From: Candidatus Thalassospirochaeta sargassi | Lineage (GTDB): Bacteria; Spirochaetota; Spirochaetia; UBA9216 | Assembly: GCA_028532855.1 (NCBI GenBank) | Contig: JAQQAL010000008.1 | Location: 1-64,000, forward strand | Length of the DNA stretch: 64,000 bases | Reading direction: 5' to 3' | Shown here: positions 26,074-36,280 of the stretch, one piece after another | Numbering within the stretch: the first letter of the stretch is position 1 | How the letters are laid out: every line of letters begins with the position of its first letter | The notes under the pieces: generated by a model | What the model saw: only the letters and a program-made list of their open reading frames with translations | What the model was told of the DNA's origin: nothing | The model's database searches: none | Translations under genes and position numbers: made by a program

Positions 26074-26167
26074 TATTCCTCCAAAAACAAACTAATTGTA
26101 CGGGCACCGGGTGTATTTGTAAATAGTAGTTGTTGACTTTTTATTCTTTTACAATGAAACTCTGCCT

Positions 26168-26836
26168 ATGCATATATTTTCCGACGACGATATAATTATA
26201 GTAAATAAAAGATGCGGGCAGGCTGTACAGCCGGGACCGGGGGTTACAGATTCTCTGATAGAGAGTCTTGAAAAGGATTTCGGGAAGCTTTACCTTGTGC
26301 ACAGGCTCGATACACCTGTCAGCGGGATCATTGTATTTGCAAGGAGTAAAAAATCCGCCGCATCACTCAGCAGACAGTTCAGTAACGCCGAAGTGAAAAA
26401 AAAATATGTATGTGCCGTAGATAATCCACCCCCGGTGGAAAACGGGACCCTTGAAAACCTTATCCACATCCCCTCTGGAAAAAAAGCAAATAAGGTTTAC
26501 ATCCGAACAGAAGACGGCCGGAATACAAAAAAAGCTGTGCTCGACTATCGAACAATATTCAGAACCGATCGTTATTATATTCTTGAGATTATCCTTCACA
26601 CAGGCCGAAGACATCAGATAAGAGCCCAGCTGTCCAATATAGGCTGTCATATAAAAGGTGATGTTAAATACGGAGCAAGAAGGACCAACCGGGCCGGCGG
26701 TATACATCTGCATGCCCTTTCACTTTCATTTGTCCATCCGCGGACAGGTACACAGCTTGAGTTCAGCGCACCGCTTCCGGACGAACCGCTTTGGAATGCA
26801 GTTTGTGAGGGCGTCGATTTACCACCCAGTTCTTAA
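26168..26836 (+). CDS. RluA-family RNA pseudouridine synthase
   Basis: 222 residues, the catalytic domain only (no S4 domain). The active-site motif HRLDTPVSG is near residue 45 with the catalytic aspartate; KKYVCAV and GRRHQIRAQL are the other conserved blocks. It isomerises a uridine in rRNA or tRNA; which site cannot be told. It starts at ATG 26168 without a clear ribosome-binding site. The 3' end overlaps the convergent zinc-ribbon gene by 18 bases. Confidence 0.9.
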   Translation: MHIFSDDDIIIVNKRCGQAVQPGPGVTDSLIESLEKDFGKLYLVHRLDTPVSGIIVFARSKKSAASLSRQFSNAEVKKKYVCAVDNPPPVENGTLENLIHIPSGKKANKVYIRTEDGRNTKKAVLDYRTIFRTDRYYILEIILHTGRRHQIRAQLSNIGCHIKGDVKYGARRTNRAGGIHLHALSLSFVHPRTGTQLEFSAPLPDEPLWNAVCEGVDLPPSS

Positions 26837-27163
26837 AAGAAGAATTACAAGGAGAATTATTATAATAAACAGAATGGGAATAGCCCGCAGGTAGAACTTA
26901 TCTGAAAAAAACCGGCGGGTTTCCTTTTTATTTTTAACAGTCTTCCGGCGCCCGCCTTCTTCTAGTTCGTAGAAATCAACATCTTCCCTGAATTTCTCGG
27001 CAGCATATCCGCAGGATGGGCATCCGTCAAGAAAAAGATCAGCAGGACCGGTCAGACCGCAGGACGGACAGCGGACCGATTTGAAAAACCGACCGCAATG
27101 TGGACATTTCGCGGCATTCCGGCTGACCTTTGTGCCGCAGTTATCACAATAGAACTTCTGCAT
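26819..27163 (-). CDS. Zinc-ribbon protein with one C-terminal membrane helix
   Basis: 114 residues. Three CxxC knuckles at the N-terminus (CDNCG, CPHCG, CPSCG) and a fourth (CPSCGY near 52) form two zinc ribbons. A charged linker and one C-terminal membrane helix (AIPILFIIIILLVILLL) follow, so the zinc domain faces the cytoplasm if the tail is anchored. It shares a base with the stop of the large phosphatase gene and is translated with it. A role as an adaptor of that protein is inferred only from the coupling. Confidence 0.75.
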   Translation of the reverse strand: MQKFYCDNCGTKVSRNAAKCPHCGRFFKSVRCPSCGLTGPADLFLDGCPSCGYAAEKFREDVDFYELEEGGRRKTVKNKKETRRFFSDKFYLRAIPILFIIIILLVILLLRTGW

Positions 27164-30100
27164 TACTTTTTATTTATACCTAGAATCGTAAGGTCATCAT
27201 ACTGCTCATCCTGGCGCAGGTGGCTGAAAGCTATAAACGGATCTTCCGGCTTGCCCTCGAGGGGATGAGAAAAATAATCATTATAGCTTTCAAAGTGCGT
27301 TTTAAGAAACGCTACAATCGCCTTGTCTATCTCAACGCGGTCATCCGGCCCGGCAGTCGGATCAGGATAAAGCCTGAAAACCCGCTCTACTGAGACAGCT
27401 GCCATTACAACCTCTTCAATACTTCCCTCAGTTTCAGTGAAATCAAAATACAGATATTCTTCACCCAGCGGGTTATGATATTTATACAGGGCATATCTTT
27501 CTTTTGCCATTAGAGTATTGATCAGTGTCTGTATACGGGGAACTCCAAACTCTTCATTGTCATTACCAACCGGATGCGTATCGTGCTCTGCTCCACGTTC
27601 CAACCCCTTCCAGTTACATTTAATGATATTGAAATCTTCATCCCTGAATTTACGCTGAGCTTCTTCAAGACCGTCTGTAAAAAGCAGGAGGCTGTCGCCG
27701 GGATTAAGTTTATCTTTAACCTGAACAAATCCGGTACCCATTCTAACCATATCGGAGGCGAATACACCTGACGCGGGTGATTCGGGGAGTTCTTTAATGA
27801 TCATCTTCTGCTGTGATGCATCAAAAACATGAAGGAGTTTATCTCCTGCATTACAAAGATATATTTCTCCGGTTTCAGAGTTAACTATAACTATTGTAAA
27901 TGCTGCAAATCGACCTTTAAATCCCCGCTCCTCAAGCATGTCGTTGATGCTGTAGGTAAGCTCTACGATATTAGGAGGCAGGGGTTTACCGCTCTTTGTT
28001 TTTACAACTTTACGATTCTTGAAGAAACTCAGAAATATCGTTGCCACCTCGACCATAATCAGTGAGGCCGGAACACCTTTACCGGCAACGTCACACTTAA
28101 TTGCCGCGTAGTGGACCTCATCAATCTTCCGGAAATCAAAATAGTCACCGGAAACACCCTTCGCACCCTCATAATAACCGAAAAATGCGATATCATCATT
28201 TTCTTCTTTTCCGGTAGAGATTTTATTTCCGGTAAAATCCTTTTCAAGCGGAATAAACATCTTCTGCACTTCCTTACCTACAGTAAGATCTTTATTGGCA
28301 ACAGCAGCTTTTACCAGACCGTGCGTCATCTGATTCACCGTTTCTGCAAGAACCGACAATTCGTCTCTGGTATTTATCTTAATTTCATGGCTCGATAAAT
28401 CTTCTTTATCCTCCGTATCTCTGATAACCTCAACACCGCGCACCAGTTTATTGATAGGACTAATCATCATAGCAGCAAGGAGAAGAGCTCCTACAAGACC
28501 CAGAACAAGGGCTGCCGCAGCTATCATGATAATCAGCCTGAACAGCGCATCGGTGGAATCAGAAATTGACTGCAATATTCCTTCGGTTGATATTCCCAGC
28601 CTTACGATACCCCTGAAGTATGAACTATCGTTCTGGCTTCTGAATACAATGGGCTTGTAAAATGTATAATCGGTTATTTCAGCTGAAAGTTCTTCAGAAT
28701 TATATACTGGATAACTTGCCACCCTGTCGCCTATTTCATACAACCTTGCATTAAGTTCAGTATCCAGGGTCCGCAGTTCATCCTGTATCTGATCTATTGC
28801 TTCACCAGCCTCAGGATCACTGGTTCTTATATACTGTTCAACAAGAGGCTCAACCTGTTCATTCAACCTCTGAATATCATCAACAATTACATCTACCCTT
28901 GCCGCAGCCTGTTCGTTCACAAGAATTGATAGCTCATTCGCAATCTCAGACACCGGGTCCGACATCCTATAACTTCCGGCAGAGCCTGCTGCATCACTTA
29001 TCGTTTCATCATTAGTAGCCCAGACATAGTCATAAATTCCCGGATCATAATTCCCGGCCCCTTCTATCCCCTTTGATGTTATTGTGACATAAACTGCATC
29101 TTCACCGAGGGCGGACATCTGTGCAGGCAGTGTATTAAGCTCAATAATATTCTCAGAAGGCAGAAAGGTTCTGGCACCGGATGCAATACTCTCTAACATA
29201 ACCTCAGCTCGCTCCTCCAGCCCTGAAGCCAGAATACTTCGCTGGTTTTCACTTGTAATAAACGCCATCGGGATGGAAACCATGGCTACAATCAGCATAA
29301 CAAGAATTGTTATAAGAAGTGTAAATTTCAACCTGAGTCCCATTCGTATCTTCGCCATTTCAGCTACCCTCTTCTTTCTTTCTTCTAATGTAACCGGTCC
29401 GCCCTCAATAAGGGCTTTAGCCTGCTTCTGCAGAGTCCGTGCCTCAACAACCAGCCGGGAGGTTCTTCTGATCGTAAATATAAATAAACAGATCAGGAAG
29501 AGCATGAGGATTCCCAGCAGAATATACCGGAACGGCAGGGTTAGCCTGCGCTGCGGTATCACCGACATCTCGGGTGTTGGAACTGCGGAGAAATCTCCGA
29601 GTTTTACAGTTCCCGAGGATTCTATCCCTATCGCGGAGTTTGTAAAGTACAATCCGCGGGTCGGATGTATAAGGCCTATCCGGTAATTCCCGGTGTCGAT
29701 ATTCTCAATTACTGGTCCTTTAATAAACCGATCGCTTCCGACATCGTATAGTTCATCCTCAATATTATAAACATAGTCATATGGTTCGGCTCCATCTCTG
29801 TCCAGGATTATCTGCTCAATAACACCGCCTACGGAAAACCCCCGGCCAGTGATCTCCAGCGTTACAGCGCCAAGCGCATCACGCTCGCTGTCTATACTAG
29901 TAATATAGGTTACAGGAATGTATTTATTCAGCCTGAACAGATAACTGCCGAGCTCCCCCGTATTACCTACATGGTCAACTGCCCGCACATTCAGCACCCA
30001 GAGTCCGTTATCTATGTTCTGAAATCTATAAGATGTTTCTTCAGTCATAATCCTGGATGCGGGGGTGTTGTAATTTATAAGCTCAGGATCACCGGCCCAG

Positions 30101-31785
30101 GTCCACCAGCCCACATACTGCAGACTGTAGCTGTAACCTGCTACGTCATCATCGTCAGGCGGAAGCCAGCTTATTGAGGATGTGTTAGACAGCATTGTTC
30201 CGTTTTCATCCAGAGGCGGCTCTTCGAAACTCACAATCCCCGGAGGTGTGGTATCGCGAACCATCTCAATTGAGGCAACATCCGACCAGTTTCCCGCATA
30301 ATCCTGCGCGATAACCTGGAAATACCAGCTACCGTCGCCATCCAAATCTACTGTAATGCTTCGATTCCGGTCCAGCATCTGAAGCTTCTTTTCGGGAATT
30401 TCTTCACTGTCGCGAGTCAGCAGATATGAATAACCGGCTATTCCAGATGAATCCGTCGGAGAATTCCACCTGATTGTGTAGCTGTCGCGACGGGAAGCCC
30501 TTCCGTCGGCGAAATCAGCGCCACGCAGTACCGGTGCCGTAACTGTTTTATCCGGGGCGAGCAGCATCAACCTTTTCCGACCCGCAAATTCGTTTTCCCA
30601 GAGCACGAAAAGATCCCCGCTGCTTACAAGCAGGTTTCCAAAAATAGACGAGCCGTCTGTAATATAGTTAAGATCATCATCGGACCAGAAAAGACCATCC
30701 TTGCTCGCAATAATATTGTGATAGTCACCGACCCTGTTATCAAACCAGATGATGTAGTCGTTTCCCTTATAATAGGTGAGCCTTGGAGATCGACATTCAG
30801 CAGCACCAGAGCTTACCTGTTCAGGAGTTGTCGTTATATTTCCACTATAGCCAATCCGACTGTAGTAGATCTGCGGGTTTCCGCCGGCAATACCGCGCTC
30901 CCAGACCATACTTACACCTGAAGGCGTCCCGAGTAGAAACGGGCGCTGGTTATCAAAAATGTAGGGATCGCCGTCCCACATATCGTTGTCCGAATCTTCG
31001 AACCCTGTCAGGTGTCTGGGGTCGGACCAGCTTCGACCCCCGTCGCTGCTGTATTTAAGATAAAGCTGGAAGGTAGAGGTTGCTCCTACATTAAAAGCCT
31101 GAAAGACTACGAACTCCCGTCCATTATACGAGGTGTGAGAAGGCAGAAAATTACCTTTCAACTCCGGCTCAGGTGCAAGGAGTTCGTATTCCGTCCAGCT
31201 GCTTCCGTCGTCGGAAACCGAATAATAGATTCCGAGCGAGCCGAAATCATCCTGAACCGACTCCTGGGTAACAAACAGTATAAGACCGCCGTCATCTCTT
31301 TGCGATAGCCTTGGACTGATTCTTACAGGAAATGGTGTAGAGCGGTATATTTCACGGAAGGATTTGCCGGCGTCGGTAGAGCGGTATATGCCCACTGTAT
31401 TATCATTGTTGGAGACTGCCAGTGTTATAAAGCCGTCGTTATCAATGGTGAAGGTGAAAAAGTAACTTGCATTTCCGGTATATTCAAAGGGGCCAAGGAA
31501 CCGTTCATTAGACTGCCACTGAGCACCGTCAAACGAGGTTACAGCTGACAGGTAGAACTCACCGCCGTCATCGTCCGAGCGAACCTCATCCTGCCATATA
31601 GACGCTATAAGGTTTCCTCCTGCCGCCGACTGAGAGAAACCCGCGCCGCTATCTACGAGAGGTGTTTCAGCCTCCCAGTAAAAATTCTGAGCTGACGCAG
31701 GAATACAGAAAAAAAAGAACATCAGCACTGCCGCCAGAACGGCAGGGGGAAGGACGGATAATCTGTGTGCAGGTTTAAATATCAT
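27163..31785 (-). CDS. Giant sensor phosphatase: BNR/sialidase-like ectodomain, HAMP, SpoIIE/PP2C
   Basis: 1540 residues. A signal peptide comes first, then an ectodomain of BNR-type repeats (about 35-420; repeated S-x-D-x-G-x-x-W or F, e.g. YRSTDAGKSF, KYSSDGGRSW). Fibronectin-III-like segments (about 430-640) and a beta-rich domain lie before the first membrane helix (near 755-777). A cytoplasmic linker and a second helix (near 830) lead to an extracytoplasmic Cache-like segment with a long coiled coil. A third helix, HAMP and a C-terminal PP2C/SpoIIE phosphatase end the protein. The metal-binding aspartates are present (SGDYFD, CDVAGKG, FTDGLEEA, YDDLTIL). It is predicted to dephosphorylate a Ser/Thr target, classically a STAS anti-anti-sigma factor, in response to an outside ligand. 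Confidence 0.85.
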   Translation of the reverse strand: MIFKPAHRLSVLPPAVLAAVLMFFFFCIPASAQNFYWEAETPLVDSGAGFSQSAAGGNLIASIWQDEVRSDDDGGEFYLSAVTSFDGAQWQSNERFLGPFEYTGNASYFFTFTIDNDGFITLAVSNNDNTVGIYRSTDAGKSFREIYRSTPFPVRISPRLSQRDDGGLILFVTQESVQDDFGSLGIYYSVSDDGSSWTEYELLAPEPELKGNFLPSHTSYNGREFVVFQAFNVGATSTFQLYLKYSSDGGRSWSDPRHLTGFEDSDNDMWDGDPYIFDNQRPFLLGTPSGVSMVWERGIAGGNPQIYYSRIGYSGNITTTPEQVSSGAAECRSPRLTYYKGNDYIIWFDNRVGDYHNIIASKDGLFWSDDDLNYITDGSSIFGNLLVSSGDLFVLWENEFAGRKRLMLLAPDKTVTAPVLRGADFADGRASRRDSYTIRWNSPTDSSGIAGYSYLLTRDSEEIPEKKLQMLDRNRSITVDLDGDGSWYFQVIAQDYAGNWSDVASIEMVRDTTPPGIVSFEEPPLDENGTMLSNTSSISWLPPDDDDVAGYSYSLQYVGWWTWAGDPELINYNTPASRIMTEETSYRFQNIDNGLWVLNVRAVDHVGNTGELGSYLFRLNKYIPVTYITSIDSERDALGAVTLEITGRGFSVGGVIEQIILDRDGAEPYDYVYNIEDELYDVGSDRFIKGPVIENIDTGNYRIGLIHPTRGLYFTNSAIGIESSGTVKLGDFSAVPTPEMSVIPQRRLTLPFRYILLGILMLFLICLFIFTIRRTSRLVVEARTLQKQAKALIEGGPVTLEERKKRVAEMAKIRMGLRLKFTLLITILVMLIVAMVSIPMAFITSENQRSILASGLEERAEVMLESIASGARTFLPSENIIELNTLPAQMSALGEDAVYVTITSKGIEGAGNYDPGIYDYVWATNDETISDAAGSAGSYRMSDPVSEIANELSILVNEQAAARVDVIVDDIQRLNEQVEPLVEQYIRTSDPEAGEAIDQIQDELRTLDTELNARLYEIGDRVASYPVYNSEELSAEITDYTFYKPIVFRSQNDSSYFRGIVRLGISTEGILQSISDSTDALFRLIIMIAAAALVLGLVGALLLAAMMISPINKLVRGVEVIRDTEDKEDLSSHEIKINTRDELSVLAETVNQMTHGLVKAAVANKDLTVGKEVQKMFIPLEKDFTGNKISTGKEENDDIAFFGYYEGAKGVSGDYFDFRKIDEVHYAAIKCDVAGKGVPASLIMVEVATIFLSFFKNRKVVKTKSGKPLPPNIVELTYSINDMLEERGFKGRFAAFTIVIVNSETGEIYLCNAGDKLLHVFDASQQKMIIKELPESPASGVFASDMVRMGTGFVQVKDKLNPGDSLLLFTDGLEEAQRKFRDEDFNIIKCNWKGLERGAEHDTHPVGNDNEEFGVPRIQTLINTLMAKERYALYKYHNPLGEEYLYFDFTETEGSIEEVVMAAVSVERVFRLYPDPTAGPDDRVEIDKAIVAFLKTHFESYNDYFSHPLEGKPEDPFIAFSHLRQDEQYDDLTILGINKK

Positions 31786-34700
31786 CGTGTTCTCTCTATC
31801 CTTTCCTGAAGATCAAGCAGTTTCGGGTTCCGGCTGTTATCCGGATCCTTCAGCAGGTTCTCAACTATAATTCGTGCCTTCAAATAGTTACCTGAAGTAT
31901 ACTCGCTTACAGCTTCATTATACAGCTGTTGATCGGTATTAGACAGAACGGCAGTGGCCGTACCGCCGACATCGGTTGAAATTCTATCCTTAAGCCTTAT
32001 TGCTTCATCATTATTCGGGTTAAGACTGATAGCTTCATCAAGATAACTCAGAGCTACGGTAAATTCCGAGCGAATATTGCGGCTTACTATATCATATGCA
32101 AGATCATATAGCTCACTGCTTCTAGCAAGTTTTGCAGGATCCGGCGGACGAACCTTGATTCCGGAAGCATATTCCGCTTCAGTAATGGCAGACTGAAGAC
32201 CGGGATAATCGGAGTTGATTACTTCAAGGTCCTTCAGGTCAATATACGCTTTCTGCGGATTGGACGAGATTAAGCCCCTGGCTGTCCTGAATTCATCACC
32301 GAAAATTTCTTCAAACTGCTCAGGATCACGATACTGACTTATACGCAGATTCAAGACCCTTGCCTCTTCATTGAATGGGAAAAACTGCTGAACATAAAGA
32401 ATACTCTGTTCCGCCCTGGCAAAGTAGACATCAGCCTCCGAACCGTCCCCATCGTCATAGAGATTCCTTGCCTGCTGAAAATCCTCCTGCGCCTGATTAA
32501 GGAACTGGTTCATTTCTGTGTATAGGGGATCGGTAGCGGCAATTACCCGTCCGGAGGTAACAGACAGAGCCGTCTGGGTAAGGGTCAACCAGTATTCAAC
32601 CTCAGGGTTTGGTTCGACATTAGTATCGGACCATCTGCTCTGCGCCCTGATGAGTACGGATTGTGCCGCTGGGAAGTTACCCTGTGAGTAGCTTGCTTTT
32701 CCTGAGGTCAGATATTCACGAACCTGCTTAACGACAAGATTGTTTTCGGCAACCTGAATCTCTTCATACAGCCGGGGAATCTCATTATCCCGATATGTTC
32801 GAAGAACAGTATCTTCAAGATAGGAAAGCGATTCGTCGAATTTTGCGGCGGCCTGCTCAAGGCGCTCTTTTGCCGCGGTAAACTGGGCCCTTTGAGTCAG
32901 CAGACGAGATTCCTCAATTCTTCGTTCTCCTTCCTGTTTCAGTTTTTCAGCAGTAAAAATCTGATCTCGCGCATCGTCCGCCATCCCGAGAGTTGTATCA
33001 AGAAGCGACAGGGCCTTTTTCATAAGGTCTTCAGAAGCGGCAGTAACAGTCTGAAGTTCAGAGCTCAGCCTAATCTCCGGACGCTCATCCTGAATCTGAA
33101 TATCAAGGGTGTTTATGCCGTTGATAAGGTTTTCAATTACATTTTCTGTAGCCGACAGCCGGGCGAGAGCCTGATCGGGATATTTATACAGCACGGTAAA
33201 ATCGACTTCATCCACTTCCGGTGCTGCCTCATCATCGGCCACGCCCTCTATAAGACTTATACTTTCTTCAACTTCGGCTGCTACTGTTTCATATTCGCTT
33301 CTAAGGCTGTCAAGATCGATGTTTCCGACTGATGCTGCAAGTATAATCTCGGATCTCAGCAGACCTTCCTCTATTGCTCCATATTCCTCAACAGGTATTT
33401 TAGCAGCAGCTATGCTCTTCTCCGATATCTCATTGCCTTCAACTGAATTGGCACTTATTTCACTGAGATTTACCTCCCACTCAGTTAGCAGCGAGCTTAT
33501 TTCAAGACTTTCCACTGAAAGCTCGCTCTTTATTTCTGCAGCAATATCACGGTAACCGTCAACTTCTCCATTGATTTCTGATATTCTCTGCTCAAAACCA
33601 GAAAGAGCCAGTCTCTTTTCCATAATTAATGGAAATTCTTCAGAAACACCGGACGCCTGAGCCAGATAATTCTTTTTAATTTCATATTCATCGATATCGG
33701 CGGATAGAATGCCGTCCCGGACAAATTGTGCATCGGATTCAAAATAATTTTCTCCGAATTCATAACTGCCGATACTGCTTTCAGCTGTCTTTAGAACGTC
33801 AGCAAAAACATCTCCTGCGGCCTCATAATCCCCGGTATTGTAAAGCCCTAATCCATCACTGAAAACCTCTTCTGTGTAGGCAAAAGATTCATCAAGCATG
33901 TTTTTAAATATGCTGTTCCAGAAAAGTTCTATGGCACCTGATATCCCCTCAGCCTCTTCCACTGTCGTTCGGCCATTGAGCAGTCTGTCCATATAAATCA
34001 AATAATGAATCTGTTTATCATCACCGACCAAATTGCGTATGTTCTCTTCCTGCACTATGAAATAATCAGCGGTATCCTTCAGACTTTCTCTGATCTCAGC
34101 CGTCCGGGCAAGAGCTCCATAAGAATCCTGAACAGCAGCCCCGTAGGCATCAACATTTCTGAGATTAAAGAAATTGCTCATTTCACTGCTTTTTTCAATC
34201 AGCTCCTGATACAGTTCAAGAAATTCAAGCGATTCTTTATTCATTACATCAGCCCGCTCAAAAACTTCATTGACAACGATATTACCATATCCGGCATCCC
34301 TGAAAATCAGACGGCTTAGATCAAACCCGCTCATATAGGTTTCGACCGCTGAGGAATAATCCGCAGCAGAGAGCTGCGCAGACGCATCTTCCATAATCTG
34401 AACCCAGCGGTTATTATTGAAAACAAAGCCGGCGGTTTCACGGGCAAGAACTAATGAAATCCTCGTAGCATCATTAGGATTCGGATCCATAGCCTCAAGT
34501 TCTGCTATCATTGGATAGGCGGCTTCAACGTCATCTCCTCCGTAAACCTCGATCAGTTCTTCGTATTTATCGTTATAAAGCTCCTTCTCAATTCTTATCC
34601 TCGAAAGCAGTGCCTGGACATCGTCCATCCGATTCGGATTTGTTCGCAGCAGCTCTGTTAGAACAAGAAGAGCCTGGTTATATTCGCGCTGTTCAACAAG

Positions 34701-34814
34701 AGCTTCAGCAGTTGCATAACTGTCTTCCTGAGCTCCCGATGCCGTAACTGACGCCGGCAGCAGTATAAGAAAGAGTATGATTAAAAATATTACCGCAAAT
34801 GCGTTTTTATGCAA
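31782..34814 (-). CDS. Large periplasmic TPR and coiled-coil protein
   Basis: 1010 residues from TTG at 34814 (AGAGG eight bases upstream). A signal peptide with a long hydrophobic core ends near VTA-SG (about residue 26). Tetratricopeptide-like repeats occur at the start (EALVEQREYNQALLVLTEL) and end (YNEAVSEYTSGNYLKARIIV), separated by about 600 residues of mostly coiled coil. It overlaps the phosphatase gene by four bases (ATGA), so the two proteins are made together. Probable role: a periplasmic partner or load sensor for the phosphatase ectodomain, by inference. Confidence 0.75.
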   Translation of the reverse strand: MHKNAFAVIFLIILFLILLPASVTASGAQEDSYATAEALVEQREYNQALLVLTELLRTNPNRMDDVQALLSRIRIEKELYNDKYEELIEVYGGDDVEAAYPMIAELEAMDPNPNDATRISLVLARETAGFVFNNNRWVQIMEDASAQLSAADYSSAVETYMSGFDLSRLIFRDAGYGNIVVNEVFERADVMNKESLEFLELYQELIEKSSEMSNFFNLRNVDAYGAAVQDSYGALARTAEIRESLKDTADYFIVQEENIRNLVGDDKQIHYLIYMDRLLNGRTTVEEAEGISGAIELFWNSIFKNMLDESFAYTEEVFSDGLGLYNTGDYEAAGDVFADVLKTAESSIGSYEFGENYFESDAQFVRDGILSADIDEYEIKKNYLAQASGVSEEFPLIMEKRLALSGFEQRISEINGEVDGYRDIAAEIKSELSVESLEISSLLTEWEVNLSEISANSVEGNEISEKSIAAAKIPVEEYGAIEEGLLRSEIILAASVGNIDLDSLRSEYETVAAEVEESISLIEGVADDEAAPEVDEVDFTVLYKYPDQALARLSATENVIENLINGINTLDIQIQDERPEIRLSSELQTVTAASEDLMKKALSLLDTTLGMADDARDQIFTAEKLKQEGERRIEESRLLTQRAQFTAAKERLEQAAAKFDESLSYLEDTVLRTYRDNEIPRLYEEIQVAENNLVVKQVREYLTSGKASYSQGNFPAAQSVLIRAQSRWSDTNVEPNPEVEYWLTLTQTALSVTSGRVIAATDPLYTEMNQFLNQAQEDFQQARNLYDDGDGSEADVYFARAEQSILYVQQFFPFNEEARVLNLRISQYRDPEQFEEIFGDEFRTARGLISSNPQKAYIDLKDLEVINSDYPGLQSAITEAEYASGIKVRPPDPAKLARSSELYDLAYDIVSRNIRSEFTVALSYLDEAISLNPNNDEAIRLKDRISTDVGGTATAVLSNTDQQLYNEAVSEYTSGNYLKARIIVENLLKDPDNSRNPKLLDLQERIERTR

Positions 34815-35053
34815 CTAACAGCCTCTAATTTTATATCCCAAAAGCATTTCGATGTTTTCCAACTTTCTTTCAGGGCGGAATACACCTGTTCCAATTCTCG
34901 GCATAAATTCAACCTCTAATGAGCTGTCATTAGAGGTTAATCCATATAACTTTATCACAGTTTAAGATTATTTTCGTCGTGTAAAGAGCTTCACCCGCCG
35001 TTAATAAAACTGTGATAGATAAGAAGAAGGAATTGTTGTATATTGTATAATTG

Positions 35054-36280
35054 ATGAGACGAAAATTTTTGTTCGCACTATTATTGATTCTCACGGCAAC
35101 AGGCCTGTTTGCGTCTGATTATTCCGATTATTACGGCAGCATTACCGATTCGGATTTTTTCACCGGCGATATCAATACAGGAACAACGGTCTTTCAGCTT
35201 TTACGCATTCCCGCAGGCGGTATTGCAGAAGCAATGGGAACAGCTCAGACCGCCGTGGCTGCTGACACCTCGTCAATTATGTACAACCCGGCCGTAACAT
35301 CACTGCTTGACCTCACTGAACTCACGTTCGGACATAACAACTGGATATCGGATTCAAGTATCGAGAGCGTAAATTTCACAACCAGGTTTGATGATCTTGG
35401 GATATCCGCCGGATTCAAGATGCTGTACCTGCCCTTTACCGGCCGTGACGATTGGGGCGAATCATATGTCAGGGGATACCCTCTTGAAGCTGTGTTATCA
35501 ATGAATGCCGCTTACAATTTCTTTAGAAATTACTATTTTAACGGAATATCGGCAGGTCTATCACTGAAAACCGGATACCGCTATATATCTGATGATTTTT
35601 ATGAAGACCAGTCTTCATTTGCTGTCATGGGAGATTTCGGCCTGTATACCAGCTTCAACTTTCTAAAGTTTTATGATTCAAGGGATAAAAACTTTTCTCT
35701 TGGTACTGTATTCAGAAATGCAGGAATTGAAACGCTGGGAGAAGCTCTGCCCACCGAATTTGCCGCGGGCTTTGCATATTCACCGATACATCCATTGAAT
35801 TTAGCCTTCGACTTCGTACTTCCGGTCAACCTGCTTGGAGAAGAGTCTGAAGAATGGTACATGGCCGGCGGATTTAATGCGATAATGACTGACTTTTTCT
35901 CTATACAAGGTGGTTTTAACTGGCGCGGCTCTAACCCAAGGCTCTCACTCGGAACAACCATCGATCTTGCCGAGGTAGCCTTCAACATCAACTATATGCA
36001 GGATCTCGCAACATCAACCGATGCTCTCGACAGGTTCAGCATCGAAGCCAGAATCAAATTAGGAGATGAAGGCCGTTATGAAAGACAGCACATGGTTGAC
36101 GAGCTCTATATTGCAGGCCTTGGTGCGTATGCTAATGGTGATCTGCAGAAGGCTATAGCCTACTGGGAAGCAGCGCTTGAACTGGACAACAGCTTCACAC
36201 CTGCTGAAGAATTTATTGCAAGTGCGGCCCGATCAATCGATCTTCTGAACCGGATGGAAGAACTTAATCGCGTTGAATAA
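35054..36280 (+). CDS. UPF0164/FadL-like outer-membrane protein with TPR tail
   Basis: 408 residues with a signal peptide (RRKFLFALLLILTATGLFAS). The mature N-terminus has the family pattern LLRIPAGGIAEAMGTAQTA, then MYNPA, as in the treponemal UPF0164 proteins, which are FadL-type barrels for hydrophobic substrates. The barrel spans about residues 60-340, followed by a short TPR-like tail (YIAGLGAYANGDLQKAIAYW). TTG at 35051 would also fit, but ATG at 35054 is preferred. There is no Shine-Dalgarno sequence, while TATATT lies just upstream, so the leader may be very short. It diverges from the large TPR/phosphatase operon. Confidence 0.75.
   Translation: MRRKFLFALLLILTATGLFASDYSDYYGSITDSDFFTGDINTGTTVFQLLRIPAGGIAEAMGTAQTAVAADTSSIMYNPAVTSLLDLTELTFGHNNWISDSSIESVNFTTRFDDLGISAGFKMLYLPFTGRDDWGESYVRGYPLEAVLSMNAAYNFFRNYYFNGISAGLSLKTGYRYISDDFYEDQSSFAVMGDFGLYTSFNFLKFYDSRDKNFSLGTVFRNAGIETLGEALPTEFAAGFAYSPIHPLNLAFDFVLPVNLLGEESEEWYMAGGFNAIMTDFFSIQGGFNWRGSNPRLSLGTTIDLAEVAFNINYMQDLATSTDALDRFSIEARIKLGDEGRYERQHMVDELYIAGLGAYANGDLQKAIAYWEAALELDNSFTPAEEFIASAARSIDLLNRMEELNRVE

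Noticed and set aside
26131-26155. TTGACT and TACAAT before the pseudouridine synthase as a promoter
   Set aside because: Only 11 bases separate them, too short for a sigma-70 promoter.
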